In this document: piece by piece, positions 9,228-18,040 of the stretch
Position numbering within the stretch: the stretch's first letter is position 1
Layout of the letters: each line of letters begins with the position of its first letter
Origin: a virus
DNA: 40,019 nucleotides
Reading direction: 5' to 3' (one strand)
IMG/VR virus record: IMGVR_UViG_3300027280_000001
Coordinates: 1-40,019 of that record
Program-made: the position numbers and the translations under genes
The notes under the pieces: model-generated
Told to the model about the DNA's origin: nothing
The model's database searches: none
Seen by the model: only the letters and a program-made list of their open reading frames with translations

Positions 9228-12200
9228 TTACTTTCCTTTTATAAACCTAGCCATTTCATTAGCTCTGTTAGGTGTTTGATTATGCCAAGTTGTCTTAATC
9301 TTCTTACCGTTCTTAACATTAAACAGCATATGTTTAGAAGCTTCTTCAAGAGCTTTTAGTTGTTTAGTAGAACCAGTAGGTAGGCCAGACGCTTTCTTAA
9401 TAGCAGTCATAAACTTAGGCCATTCATCTCTTACGTTCTGTCTTCCCAACTGGAAAGCCATACTTGTAATACCTAACTGTGTGCTTTCTGGTAGGCTATC
9501 AAAGTTATCTATTTCATTCTGCATGAACTTAGTAATCTTTGACACCTTAAGCTTCATAACAGCCTGTGCTTCTGGCTCTGTTATGTTGTTGACATCTTTA
9601 ATTAGTGCCTTCTCATCAGCCTCTAGTGAGGGTAAGTAAAAGCCATAACCTACAGATTTGTTCTTACCATCTGGATATGGGTTAGCTTTGAAGTCTTCCT
9701 GTACCTGTATAAGATTGGCAGCTTTATCTTCTACAGTATCACCCTGAAGAGGTGTAGTGTCTATAGTACTGTCAATAAAAGTTCTTTCAGATATTTCAGA
9801 ACTAGGAACCGCTACTTCACTAGGTGCAAGCTCAGAAGCTTCTGCTTCTTTATCACTAAGCCCAAGCATATCTAATAGAGAATCAAAGATACTTTCAGAA
9901 GCTTCGTCTACAGTATCAGGATTTCCACCCTTGTCAGTAACACTTGCCCTAGCTCTTTCTAATAACTCGTTTCTACTATTTTCCATAAACTTACGTAGAC
10001 TTCTATCTGCTTTTCTTGCATCACCTGCACCAAACAAACGTGTTTGTACTTCCAGAGGAGATACCTCAGTACTTAAAGTATCTAATGCTTGAGTTAGTTC
10101 ATCTTCGATTTGCTCTTCGATTCCTACTTGTCCTACAGTATCAGCACCTAAGTCCTCATACTGGCTCATGCCCATGTCATCAAGATTAATAGCACCATTA
10201 GCTACTTGGTCTTCAAAAGAAGATACATACGAATCTTTTAATATACCCATTTGCTTTACACTAAAGTTCTGTAAGTCAATAAAACCATTAGGCAGTAAAA
10301 TACTATTTGTTACAGAGCCTGTATCATCTTTAGTAGTAGCAAAGATGTAAGCTATATTAGGATTGTTTTCGTTTGTCCTAACTTCTAACTCAAAATTAGC
10401 CATGTCCGTAGCAATATTTACAGGTAGTATACCCTGTTCCCTAGCTTGAACTAAAGCATTAGAGTCCATTATACTACCATCTGACATTACATAGCGAGGT
10501 GCTACACCTAAAGCAGCGTGGATATAGTTAGATAATTCTTGGTTCTGCATAATCTGCACAAGACCAGTCTCAATATCTTCTACGGCTGCTCTACCTTTCT
10601 TAGAATTTCTAGGTGCATTAATAAGAGAAAACTTACCACTAGGTAGCTTTACTGTTGCGTAGTTTTCTGATACCTTTTTAACAGCTAACTCTAATATCTC
10701 CTCATCACTCTTAGTGCCTAATACTTGTTTTAGAATAGGAACAAGCTTTTGAACTTCTGGTGTCATAATATCAAGGTTTATAGCCTCTTCTTTATTAGTA
10801 GGAGTAAATAGACCAAACCAATCACTACCGTCTATCTGGTCAGCTATGCTTTCTGTTGTGATACTAGTATCCTTTTTAGTTATATCTAGTTCAGTACTCT
10901 GTAGAAAAGCAAAAGCACCTTTAACATCCATAAGACCATTATCTACTAAAGCCTGTGCAGAAGTAAATATAGTATAAGCTTTATCATTTAACTTGTCTTT
11001 TAGACTACCATCGTACTTATTGAACTTATCTAGTTGGGTGTACGCTTGTTCTAATTTGTCTGATACTATAGGGTCTGCCATATTCTGAGATGTATTCTCA
11101 TTTAGACTAAGGGCCGATACTGCTACCTCTGTTGGTACTTCTCCTGTAGTATTATAGAAACCGTAGTACTTTTGATTTAAGGGTTCAATAACAGAAGCTT
11201 GTATACTCTGTACTTCTTGTTGTTTCTGTTCTAAAGACTTAGTACTGTCTTGACCTATTTCCTCTATTGTTTGAAAAGCTTTAGCTACTTTTAATGCGTA
11301 AATTGCATCAATATTTGTAGCAGTTATAGTGTTATCAGGTTTTGTAGTAAAACCTCCACCAATGTCTACATCTCTATCTTCTACAAGTGGTTGTAAATTA
11401 CCACTCTCAAAGTAGGATATTGCTGCGTCTTGGTGCCATCCCTCAACTAGTCTTGCTTTCTCAGCAGTTTTATTTCCTTTTGAGGCTGTAGCTTGGTTCT
11501 TCTCTACAATTAATCTTTGGTCTTGATGTCTACCAGACCCTAGTATCTTAGACTGTGCGTAAAGAACTACAGGGCTAAAGGGTCTTACTCCTGATTCCTC
11601 TGCCGCCCAAGTTGCTAAGTCATCATTTACTTTTCTACGTGTGGCTGCCAAATCACCACCAGCAACAGGGTTAGCTTCTATGTGACTATCTACTAATTTA
11701 CCTACAGCTTCTAAACTAAGTTGATTAGGTTTACCTTCAGCGTCAAAGGGAGCTAATTGAGTATTAAGGCTATTCAACCCTTGACTAAACTGAGCTTGAA
11801 TATCTTCTTCTGTCCTAGCTAAAATAGCAGGTCTATACTTAGTAACAATAGCAGTTTCTATAGAAGTTGCCAAGTCTCTAGCTATTGTATCTTTTATTAT
11901 AGGACTAACATCCCCTAAACTATTTACATAGTTACTTGCAAATTCACCATAATACGCACGTACTTCAGATTCTGGTACGTTCTGTTCAAGTAAAGTACTT
12001 GCATTTGCCTTATAATCAGCATCCATAAGAGCATTAGCATTGATTACTTGTAGATTAGCTTGAGCTAATTGGTTCTGTCTAGTGTTGTTTCTTATCTCTT
12101 GTTCATCTCTTAGACGGGCAACTCGTTTTTCATCTGCATTTACTTTAATAGCAGGTGTGATTGCAGTTAAGAATTGAGAAAGTTCACTAGGTTGTGACTG

Positions 12201-12299
12201 AATTTGTTCTGGTCTAACATACGTAGAAACTGGACTAGCTGTGGGGCTAACACCAGTGGGAAGGTTAAGTTCCCTAACTTGTACTCTTTGCTTTGCCAT
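9228..12299 (-). CDS. Internal virion protein, gp15-like, with C-terminal lysozyme-like domain
   Basis: A 1023-residue protein in the T7 gene 15 position. The first about 830 residues are helical and glutamine/lysine-rich with no clear motif beyond position. The last about 180 residues resemble a T4-type (GH24-like) lysozyme: QEDFKANPYPDGKNKSVGYGFY has the E-8aa-D spacing of that fold with serine where threonine is usual, followed by QLGITSMAFQLG and TPNRANEMARFIKG, which match the later helices. Such a domain would open the peptidoglycan locally during DNA ejection. Start: ATG after GGAAAAAGC. The gp15 role is from gene order and size; the lysozyme resemblance is from motifs. Confidence 0.75.
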   Translation of the reverse strand: MAKQRVQVRELNLPTGVSPTASPVSTYVRPEQIQSQPSELSQFLTAITPAIKVNADEKRVARLRDEQEIRNNTRQNQLAQANLQVINANALMDADYKANASTLLEQNVPESEVRAYYGEFASNYVNSLGDVSPIIKDTIARDLATSIETAIVTKYRPAILARTEEDIQAQFSQGLNSLNTQLAPFDAEGKPNQLSLEAVGKLVDSHIEANPVAGGDLAATRRKVNDDLATWAAEESGVRPFSPVVLYAQSKILGSGRHQDQRLIVEKNQATASKGNKTAEKARLVEGWHQDAAISYFESGNLQPLVEDRDVDIGGGFTTKPDNTITATNIDAIYALKVAKAFQTIEEIGQDSTKSLEQKQQEVQSIQASVIEPLNQKYYGFYNTTGEVPTEVAVSALSLNENTSQNMADPIVSDKLEQAYTQLDKFNKYDGSLKDKLNDKAYTIFTSAQALVDNGLMDVKGAFAFLQSTELDITKKDTSITTESIADQIDGSDWFGLFTPTNKEEAINLDIMTPEVQKLVPILKQVLGTKSDEEILELAVKKVSENYATVKLPSGKFSLINAPRNSKKGRAAVEDIETGLVQIMQNQELSNYIHAALGVAPRYVMSDGSIMDSNALVQAREQGILPVNIATDMANFELEVRTNENNPNIAYIFATTKDDTGSVTNSILLPNGFIDLQNFSVKQMGILKDSYVSSFEDQVANGAINLDDMGMSQYEDLGADTVGQVGIEEQIEDELTQALDTLSTEVSPLEVQTRLFGAGDARKADRSLRKFMENSRNELLERARASVTDKGGNPDTVDEASESIFDSLLDMLGLSDKEAEASELAPSEVAVPSSEISERTFIDSTIDTTPLQGDTVEDKAANLIQVQEDFKANPYPDGKNKSVGYGFYLPSLEADEKALIKDVNNITEPEAQAVMKLKVSKITKFMQNEIDNFDSLPESTQLGITSMAFQLGRQNVRDEWPKFMTAIKKASGLPTGSTKQLKALEEASKHMLFNVKNGKKIKTTWHNQTPNRANEMARFIKGK

Positions 12300-12311
12300 G
12301 CTTTTTCCTGT

Positions 12312-12941
12312 CTATGTTGTAAAGTTCCAGCCACCTGCTGGCATATGAGATAAATTAGCAGATGGTAATACAAAGCTAGAACTACTTTTAGGAGAAGGTG
12401 GGCCACCTAACCCAATACTATCTAAAAAGCTACCCTTACCTCTACCTGCTACCTGTCTCTCCATAGAGTAAGCATTAGCAGCCACACCTGCAGCCGCCGC
12501 TATAAAGCTAGGTTCTTGTCCTCTAGGTAGTGAGTAAATCTGGTTCATAGCTTCAGCGTCTGCGCCTTGTTTCTCATCTTCTAATTGTTGTAGTATTAAT
12601 CCAAGCTGGTCATTATATATAGTATCACCACGTAGTTTACGAGCTTCAGTCATGTCTAACTGTTGTTCTACAGAACTGCCAGATACACCAGCTTCTCCTG
12701 AGGCAACTACTTGTGACTCTCTTGTTTCTAAAGCTTGAATAGCAAGGTCCATTTTCTGACCTGATATACTCTCAGCTTCTTGTATAGCCCTACGATTAAG
12801 GCTTTGTATCTTTAAGTCTCTAGCAGTTACAGCAGCTACCCTGTTTGCTCTGTATCTAGCCTCGTCTTCTGCGGCCTTGTTCTTTGCACCGATGTAGCCC
12901 ATTACGGACTGCCCGATGCTTAACATGGTCATTGGGTCCAT
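12312..12941 (-). CDS. Internal virion protein, T7 gp14-like
   Basis: A 209-residue protein beginning MDPMTMLSIGQSVMGYIGAKNKAAEDEARYRANR, a glycine/alanine helix followed by a long charged coiled coil, as in T7 gp14 (internal core protein ejected into the outer membrane). An in-frame upstream start exists at 12989, but the ATG at 12941 shares one base with the TAA of the preceding gene (TAATG), so it is the chosen start. A second hydrophobic segment (SFIAAAAGVAANAYS, about residues 153-167) lies near the C-terminus. Confidence 0.8.
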   Translation of the reverse strand: MDPMTMLSIGQSVMGYIGAKNKAAEDEARYRANRVAAVTARDLKIQSLNRRAIQEAESISGQKMDLAIQALETRESQVVASGEAGVSGSSVEQQLDMTEARKLRGDTIYNDQLGLILQQLEDEKQGADAEAMNQIYSLPRGQEPSFIAAAAGVAANAYSMERQVAGRGKGSFLDSIGLGGPPSPKSSSSFVLPSANLSHMPAGGWNFTT

Positions 12942-13399
12942 TATCGTATCCTCACAAATTCTAAGAAGGGTTTGTTTCCTACACCCCACGTATCATATCT
13001 CTTTATAAATGTGAAGCCGACAAAGCGTAGCCAGTTAATAGCTAGTGTGTAGTCTGCATCCACTGCGTTAGTCAACAGGGGGTATCTGTTATTGATTTCT
13101 TTTACCCACTCACGTGAGCCACGTAGGAAGGGTCGCCACACTTTAGTAATAGCAGGTGTCGTAAGTAACCAAGGTATACCTGTCATTTCATCATACCTAG
13201 ATACTCCATAGATACCTGCTATCTCTTCTGTGTCTGTTACTATAATAGTCCAACACTCATCTGAGTCATCAAACCCCATCTGTAACGCTTCTCTTGTACT
13301 ACCATGTGATGCCTGTACCTCTTGTGCATCTTCTGGTCTTAAGTTATCTACCAGATAGTCTACATCTTCTTGGGTACTTTTTCTCACATAGCCTTGCAT
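12941..13399 (-). CDS. GNAT-fold protein, T7 gp13-like virion-assembly protein
   Basis: A 152-residue protein between tail tube B and gp14, the T7 gene 13 position. Like T7 gp13 it looks like a degenerate acetyltransferase fold: MQGYVRKSTQEDVDYLVDNLR, DECWTIIVTDTEEIAGIYGV, and NWLRFVGFTFIKRYDTWG near the end correspond to strands and the last helix of GNAT proteins. Its role would be virion morphogenesis rather than known acetylation. The ORF can be extended upstream to 13438, but the ATG at 13399 has AAGGAGA in front and overlaps the upstream stop (TAATG), so it is preferred. Confidence 0.75.
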   Translation of the reverse strand: MQGYVRKSTQEDVDYLVDNLRPEDAQEVQASHGSTREALQMGFDDSDECWTIIVTDTEEIAGIYGVSRYDEMTGIPWLLTTPAITKVWRPFLRGSREWVKEINNRYPLLTNAVDADYTLAINWLRFVGFTFIKRYDTWGVGNKPFLEFVRIR

Positions 13400-15741
13400 T
13401 ACATTCTCCTTGAACGTAGAACGAAGAAGCCTTCCCACTCTGCTGATTGGAATGTGCAGGGTAGATGGCTACTACTTTTAAGAGTTACAGTTGTGCTAGT
13501 GGACTTACCTAGTACACCAAAGCGGTAAGTACCAGAGTCCACAGCGGCTTGGTTAAGGATGTTGTTAGCACCGCCAACGATACGTCCTGTAAAGCTTCTA
13601 GTATATACAGCCCTTCTTAAAGGGGCTACATCTACTTCAAAGAAGCCTGTGTTGTTGTAAACTACTGCATAGTTTCTAAGTTGTAAGTGTCCAGTAGTAA
13701 TAGGTTTGTTCTGGTCCTTAACTACAGGCTCAGAGAATGTATACTTAAAGGTAAACGGAACACCCGCAAAGACTACCTGACTGTCAGACAGTTTACCTGC
13801 TACAGCCGACAAGGGTATGATACCACCTGTCTGGTCTATGTAGATAGCAGAGGCATCAGTGTATGGGAGTGTAGTAGTACCACCTGTCTGTAGCGTTACT
13901 CGTCTATCTAGGTGGATAGAGAAGGCACCAGTAGTGTAGGTGGTAGCTGTGTCTACGGATAGGTTAATACGTTCAAGAAATAGCCTACTACCTCTCTTAA
14001 CTAGGATTGTAATATCAGCCCTGTTAAATGAATAACCTATAACATCTCCACCAAACGTCCAGCGTGACCATGAAGCCTGTAGCTTCTCTCTGCCCTGCCA
14101 GTAGTACCTGTACACGTAAAGGGCTGTAGGGTCATTAGTTGTCTGTGCGATAAGCATGTCCTCGTTAGACGAGGCTTGAATGTTCTTTACTTCACCATTA
14201 AGATACTCAGGAACGTGTGCTGTAATCTCTGTAGCATCGTTAGTATCAGTGTCAGTGTCTACAAAGTATTCCCACATACCAGACCATGCACCACGCTTAG
14301 ATGCGAAGTATACATACTTACCTGCTTGTGCTGGCTTGGCTCTGAGACTAGCTTCAAACTCTGTAGTGTTAGAGATGTTGACTGTCTCAGGTGTAAGCAC
14401 AGGGTCAGCAGTAAGCTTAAACTGTGTAAGGTCTGAGAAGAGGAGTAGACTATCGTTAAAGGGTATAGCGTGTTTAAGTATACTAACCTTATTAGAGGAC
14501 ACTGCCACATCAATGGGGTCACTATCTACAATGGTTAGCACAGACTTACGGAAGAAGTCAAACTCCTCAAACTCACCAGCACGTGAGAAGATTACATTCT
14601 CATCTGCCAGTACACCTAGTCTATTTCTATGGAAGAAAATATCAGATAGGGGGTAGCCAATGAAGGATGGGAAGGGGTTAGTATCGTCATCCCCTACTTT
14701 CCTGTCTTTATAATCTACAGCTTCAAACCTAAAGTTACCACTACCAAGTTTTATTAGCTTGTGTGGCATAGTAGATTCGTCTAGCTGTGTAAGCGCATCA
14801 GGTTCTATTGTTTCTTTCCACACACCCTCGTCAGTAAACTTGACGTAGTAATCATCCTGTGCTTTCTGATTGTCACCTGATACTTTGATTACAAAGTCAG
14901 GTCTTCCCTCAGTAGGTAGTTTCTTAAAATCCTGTGTCTCGTCCTTGAATATAAGTAAGTGGTCCCCACCGTGTGAGTCTCCTACTTCTACTTCAAAGTC
15001 TGTACTATTAGTAGACCTAATCCATAATACAGAACCGTAACGTGTTATACTTAGTCCTGAGATAGCGGCACTGTTTGTGATGTTATCATAATACGTAGTT
15101 TGCACATTACTACTACTAAACCTAGCTAAGTTCTTAGCAATCAAATCTGTTGATGCACCACGCTCTGCGTCCTGTGTGAGTGATGTACTAGACTGTGTAC
15201 TAGACTTAGTAGCAAATTCAATAGTACCAGTATTACCACCCTTTGTTAATTTAAGTCTGTATGTAGAAGAGTAATCAGCCTGTTTAACATACACTAGTGC
15301 TTCTGGATTACGGGTAGAAGCTGTGGCTGTGTCCTTGGCTACTAGAGTATTCTTATTTACAATGAATGTAGAATCAGCAATAGATACAGCGGATAGCTCT
15401 TGGCTAGGGTCTGTTAGTCCTGATAGGTAGCTTGCTGCATTATTAGTTACAGTCTTAGATACGCCATCCTTGTCAAAGACCTTAATAGTACCCGCAGTAT
15501 CTACTACCATAGAGTAGAACTCGTTCTCATCTCTGCGGATAGTATGGACAAAGGCTTTGTCTAGGTTATTAATAACACCTAAGTCAGCTACATAAGTTGT
15601 ACTAGGACGCTTAGATAGTCCTGACACCACACTAGACAATCCATTCTCCTGTAGCTCTGCCTGTGTGTTAAGACGCAGAGAGGGTGGCTGTTGTGATACA
15701 CCGTTAATAAGATTAGGAATAGATTGACTGATGAGTGCCAT
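13399..15741 (-). CDS. Tail tubular protein B (gp12-like nozzle)
   Basis: A 780-residue protein starting MALISQSIPNLINGVSQQPPSLRLNTQ, the hallmark N-terminus of T7 gp12-type tail nozzle proteins (NGVSQQPxxxR). It forms the hexameric nozzle below the gp11 ring and anchors the tail fibres. Length matches T7 gp12 (794 residues). Its ATG overlaps the stop of the tail A gene (TAATG) and its stop overlaps the ATG of the gp13-like gene, so the tail and core genes are translationally chained. Confidence 0.95.
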   Translation of the reverse strand: MALISQSIPNLINGVSQQPPSLRLNTQAELQENGLSSVVSGLSKRPSTTYVADLGVINNLDKAFVHTIRRDENEFYSMVVDTAGTIKVFDKDGVSKTVTNNAASYLSGLTDPSQELSAVSIADSTFIVNKNTLVAKDTATASTRNPEALVYVKQADYSSTYRLKLTKGGNTGTIEFATKSSTQSSTSLTQDAERGASTDLIAKNLARFSSSNVQTTYYDNITNSAAISGLSITRYGSVLWIRSTNSTDFEVEVGDSHGGDHLLIFKDETQDFKKLPTEGRPDFVIKVSGDNQKAQDDYYVKFTDEGVWKETIEPDALTQLDESTMPHKLIKLGSGNFRFEAVDYKDRKVGDDDTNPFPSFIGYPLSDIFFHRNRLGVLADENVIFSRAGEFEEFDFFRKSVLTIVDSDPIDVAVSSNKVSILKHAIPFNDSLLLFSDLTQFKLTADPVLTPETVNISNTTEFEASLRAKPAQAGKYVYFASKRGAWSGMWEYFVDTDTDTNDATEITAHVPEYLNGEVKNIQASSNEDMLIAQTTNDPTALYVYRYYWQGREKLQASWSRWTFGGDVIGYSFNRADITILVKRGSRLFLERINLSVDTATTYTTGAFSIHLDRRVTLQTGGTTTLPYTDASAIYIDQTGGIIPLSAVAGKLSDSQVVFAGVPFTFKYTFSEPVVKDQNKPITTGHLQLRNYAVVYNNTGFFEVDVAPLRRAVYTRSFTGRIVGGANNILNQAAVDSGTYRFGVLGKSTSTTVTLKSSSHLPCTFQSAEWEGFFVLRSRRM

Positions 15742-16325
15742 TAGATTGTTCTCCGTCCCTGCCTATCAATTATGCTATATGTGTCATAGTTGTCAAAGAT
15801 GTTGTGGTCATCTGCTGCCTTGTCAAACTCTTTAAGCTCTGCAAGTGCAAGTGCCTCATCTCTTAATTGGAAATCATGTAATGTATTAGAACCTACTACA
15901 CGGTCTTGGAAGATACGAGTAGCACGTAGAGTAGTATAACGCTTGGCTACCTCAGGTAAGTCACCAAAGTCTAGCTGTACTGAGACATCTAACTGAGTAG
16001 ATGCGCCTATGTTAAACGTGTGGTTAGTTCTATCATACATCTTTAAGCCACGCTGGACCAAGTTAGGACTCTCAGCGGCTAGTGTTGCATCTGCTCTAAG
16101 GATGTTAGCTGGTAGGATAATCTCACCTGCTGTGTCTTGAGCGAATGTCTTATTTAATTCTGTGTTAAAGTGCCAGCCTGTTGACTGTACTTCTCTGTCT
16201 ACTGTGTTAAGAATAGTCTCTGCAATCTCTGCCTCAATTAAACCTGAGGATAGACTACTTACTGGTGCTTCGCCAATGGCAGAAAGCATCGTGTTGACTG
16301 CATCTAATTGTGTTGTTCCTGCCAT
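15741..16325 (-). CDS. Tail tubular protein A (gp11-like gatekeeper)
   Basis: A 194-residue protein (MAGTTQLDAVNTMLSAIGEAPVSSL...) typical of T7 gp11 adaptor/gatekeeper proteins, including the conserved NTMLxxIGEAPV and later STGWHFNTE. It forms the ring between portal and nozzle and holds fibres. The reading frame extends to 16349, but the ATG at 16325 has AAAGG eight bases upstream and lies just after the stop of the upstream gene, so it is the better start. Confidence 0.93.
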   Translation of the reverse strand: MAGTTQLDAVNTMLSAIGEAPVSSLSSGLIEAEIAETILNTVDREVQSTGWHFNTELNKTFAQDTAGEIILPANILRADATLAAESPNLVQRGLKMYDRTNHTFNIGASTQLDVSVQLDFGDLPEVAKRYTTLRATRIFQDRVVGSNTLHDFQLRDEALALAELKEFDKAADDHNIFDNYDTYSIIDRQGRRTI

Positions 16326-16336
16326 ACCGTTTACCT

Positions 16337-16591
16337 TTATGCTTTCCACTTAACCTTGTTGGCCCAATAAGCCGCACTAGACGGACCTCTGGCTATGTTC
16401 TTAGCGTGTCTATCTTTAAACGCTTTACGTTGCTTTGCGGATTGGTTAGTCTTAGCACCCTTCTCACCGAACCTAATTATCTTAGGACTTTCCTTAGTAC
16501 CTACTAGGACAGCGTGGGACTTAGTACCCTTGGGCGAACTCTTAGGTATCCTTAAACCTCTGAAGGTTTCTCCTGCGTGTGTAATACTCAT
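16337..16591 (-). CDS. Conserved basic protein between capsid and tail A
   Basis: An 84-residue, lysine-rich protein (MSITHAGETFRGLRIPKSSPKGTKSHAVLV..., ending SSAAYWANKVKWKA). This family recurs at the same place in marine T7-like phages, between the major capsid gene and gp11, without known function. The C-terminal motif KSFK/RHAKNIAxGxxSAAYWANKVKW is its most recognisable part. GGAGTAAGTG precedes the ATG. It is the first gene after the capsid terminator, so it is read from transcripts that pass that terminator. Confidence 0.75.
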   Translation of the reverse strand: MSITHAGETFRGLRIPKSSPKGTKSHAVLVGTKESPKIIRFGEKGAKTNQSAKQRKAFKDRHAKNIARGPSSAAYWANKVKWKA

Positions 16592-16605
16592 CACTTACTC
16601 CAAAG

Positions 16606-16635
16606 TAAAAAGGGAGTAGCCGTTAAGCTACCCCC
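16606..16635 (-). terminator. Rho-independent terminator after major capsid gene
   Basis: Minus strand: GGGGGTAGC, loop TTAACG, GCTACTCCC (9 pairs, one G-U), then TTTTT. It begins eight bases after the capsid stop codon, the position of T-phi behind T7 gene 10. It would boost capsid transcripts relative to downstream tail genes, with read-through. Confidence 0.85.
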
Positions 16636-16642
16636 TAGATAT

Positions 16643-17764
16643 TTAAGCGTTTGCGTCAAGCAATGCAATACATGATGCAGGACGTAGGACGTTGTGGCCC
16701 ATTGCGTACTTAGCAACCATGAGTGTACCCTGACGGTTAATCTGATACTCAGACTCCATGCCAAGGTCAAGCAACTTAACAGTAGCAACTGCTTCTGGTG
16801 TAAAGACAAAGCCCTTAATCAGTGAGGCTTCTGCAACCATGTCACGACCATCAACAGCGGCTGTTGGCAGGTCATAGTGTGTTGCGCGTCCAGAACCAGC
16901 AGTGTTAGCTAGTGGTGCGTTGTCTGATGTCTTACCTTCAGCAGCGTTACCTGTAGTAAAGTTCTGGTAAAGGTTAGAAACGTCAGCATGGTTTGACATA
17001 ATTACAGGAATACCTGCAATAGCTGGAACCATACCTGAGGCAACAGAACCGTTACCACCAAAGTCTGAGTTCATGTATGTCAGCTTTGAGCCATCTGTTA
17101 CATCCATCAGTGCATAGTACTGAACTGGTGGTAGTACTACTACTGCGTTTTCTGAAGGAACATTAGCAATGTCCATTGTTCTCTTGGCATCAAAGATAGC
17201 TTTAGCAATCTTAGCAGGGTCAAGTAGGTCAGCAGTAGCTGCACCAACAGTGACGTTACCAGTGAAGTCTTCTTCAGTGAAGCCTTTGTAGTCTTGGATA
17301 AGACCAGCGGCGGCTGTCGCGTTAGTTGTAAGAGCAGCCTTAACAAGCATACGTGCTACGTTACGGTCAGCTTCGTTAGCTAGTGCAATACCAGCTTCTT
17401 TTGAGTAGATTGAACGAACATCGTAGTGGTTGATTGCTTCATCAATGTTAGCAATGAACTGGCTAGAGATGAGCAAGTCATCAATAGTTACAATACGCTC
17501 ACCTGCACGAATCTGTCCACCAGTAATCTCGTTTCCGGGGGTCAGGTATTCAGCAGTGGCTCGTCCTGTCATTGGGAATGAGGCAGACTTACCTTTAGAA
17601 ATTGTACGAGTGCGTACTTTGTCGGACAGTACTTTCTTCTCTTCGTATGCTGTGAGAACTTCACCTGCATATAGTTTAAGAAAGAGGTCACGTACGTCAC
17701 CTGCGTTGTTATTCTGGCCTTGAAAGCTTACGCTATAGGCGGGATTTGAAGCAGCTTGTGCCAT
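16643..17764 (-). CDS. Major capsid protein, T7 gp10-like
   Basis: A 373-residue HK97-fold capsid protein of the T7 type: MAQAASNPAYSVSFQGQNN..., DLFLKLYAGEVLTAYEE, TRTISKGKSASFPMTGRATAEYLTPG, and IDEAINHYDVRSIYSKEAGIALANEADRN are characteristic. It assembles the icosahedral head on the scaffold encoded just upstream. AAGGAG stands about 11 bases before the ATG. The gene is insulated by the structured 326-base gap upstream and a terminator downstream, consistent with separate high-level expression. Confidence 0.97.
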   Translation of the reverse strand: MAQAASNPAYSVSFQGQNNNAGDVRDLFLKLYAGEVLTAYEEKKVLSDKVRTRTISKGKSASFPMTGRATAEYLTPGNEITGGQIRAGERIVTIDDLLISSQFIANIDEAINHYDVRSIYSKEAGIALANEADRNVARMLVKAALTTNATAAAGLIQDYKGFTEEDFTGNVTVGAATADLLDPAKIAKAIFDAKRTMDIANVPSENAVVVLPPVQYYALMDVTDGSKLTYMNSDFGGNGSVASGMVPAIAGIPVIMSNHADVSNLYQNFTTGNAAEGKTSDNAPLANTAGSGRATHYDLPTAAVDGRDMVAEASLIKGFVFTPEAVATVKLLDLGMESEYQINRQGTLMVAKYAMGHNVLRPASCIALLDANA

Positions 17765-17902
17765 TTTTAATTACTCCTTAGTGAGTATAATAGTTGAGTT
17801 GAGTACACTCTGTATTACACTACATCCTTTCTCCAAGATTGTCCCTCGCAAGGGGTCAGGGGTAATCGTTTGTCTTGTTTACTTCGTGTTAGGAAGGGTT
17901 AG

Positions 17903-17919
17903 CTTCCTTCTAAATACAT
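17903..17919. repeat. 17-bp inverted repeat, left arm
   Basis: CTTCCTTCTAAATACAT at 17903-17919 is the exact reverse complement of ATGTATTTAGAAGGAAG at 18041-18057. The arms enclose the rRNA-like core. Its first six bases can instead pair with AGGAAG at 17891-17896 (loop GGTTAG), giving a mutually exclusive hairpin. Confidence 0.95.
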
Positions 17920-17920
17920 A

Positions 17921-18030
17921 AAAAGGCGAGGACAGCACTACCTGTTTCCTCGACCTGACACCTGCCCGTAGCGACCGTGTATATAACGTCCTAAGGTAGC
18001 GAATCTTCTGCACGTATGACGTAACTTCGG
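17921..18030 (+). ncRNA. 23S rRNA domain IV-like element (mini-LSU mimic)
   Basis: Plus-strand blocks appear in the order found in bacterial 23S rRNA: AAAAA then ACAGCACT (17932-17939), GACACCTGCCCG (17957-17968; E. coli GACGCCTGCCCG), a helix-69-like hairpin GAC(C)GT-GTATATA-ACGTC (17973-17990), TCCTAAGGTAGCGAA (17989-18003, 15 of 15), and CTGCACGTATGACGTAA (18008-18024; E. coli has CTGCACGAATGGCGTAA). Helices 68 and 71 of the real rRNA are missing, as in compact mitochondrial rRNAs. A CGAGGA/TCCTCG stem (17927-17932/17947-17952) stands where rRNA also has a hairpin. Whether an RNA is made from this strand is unknown; the late genes are on the other strand. Comparison is from remembered rRNA sequence. 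Confidence 0.75.
18016..18030 (-). promoter_or_regulatory. Weak phage-promoter-like motif before capsid
   Basis: Minus strand CCGAAGTTACGTCAT differs from CTAAAGTTACATCAT (the copy at 36801-36815) at three of 15 bases. A promoter here would match T7 phi10, which drives the capsid gene. It lies within the rRNA-like segment, so the resemblance could be accidental. Confidence 0.35.
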
Positions 18031-18040
18031 TGGTGTATTC

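Noticed and set aside
14180-14656. Plus-strand ORF of 158 codons
   Set aside because: Antisense shadow of the tail tube B gene, with no start signal or recognisable domain.
17921-18030. Attachment site for integration into a host rRNA gene
   Set aside because: No integrase or excisionase gene is present, and the match is interrupted and compact rather than one contiguous identical stretch.
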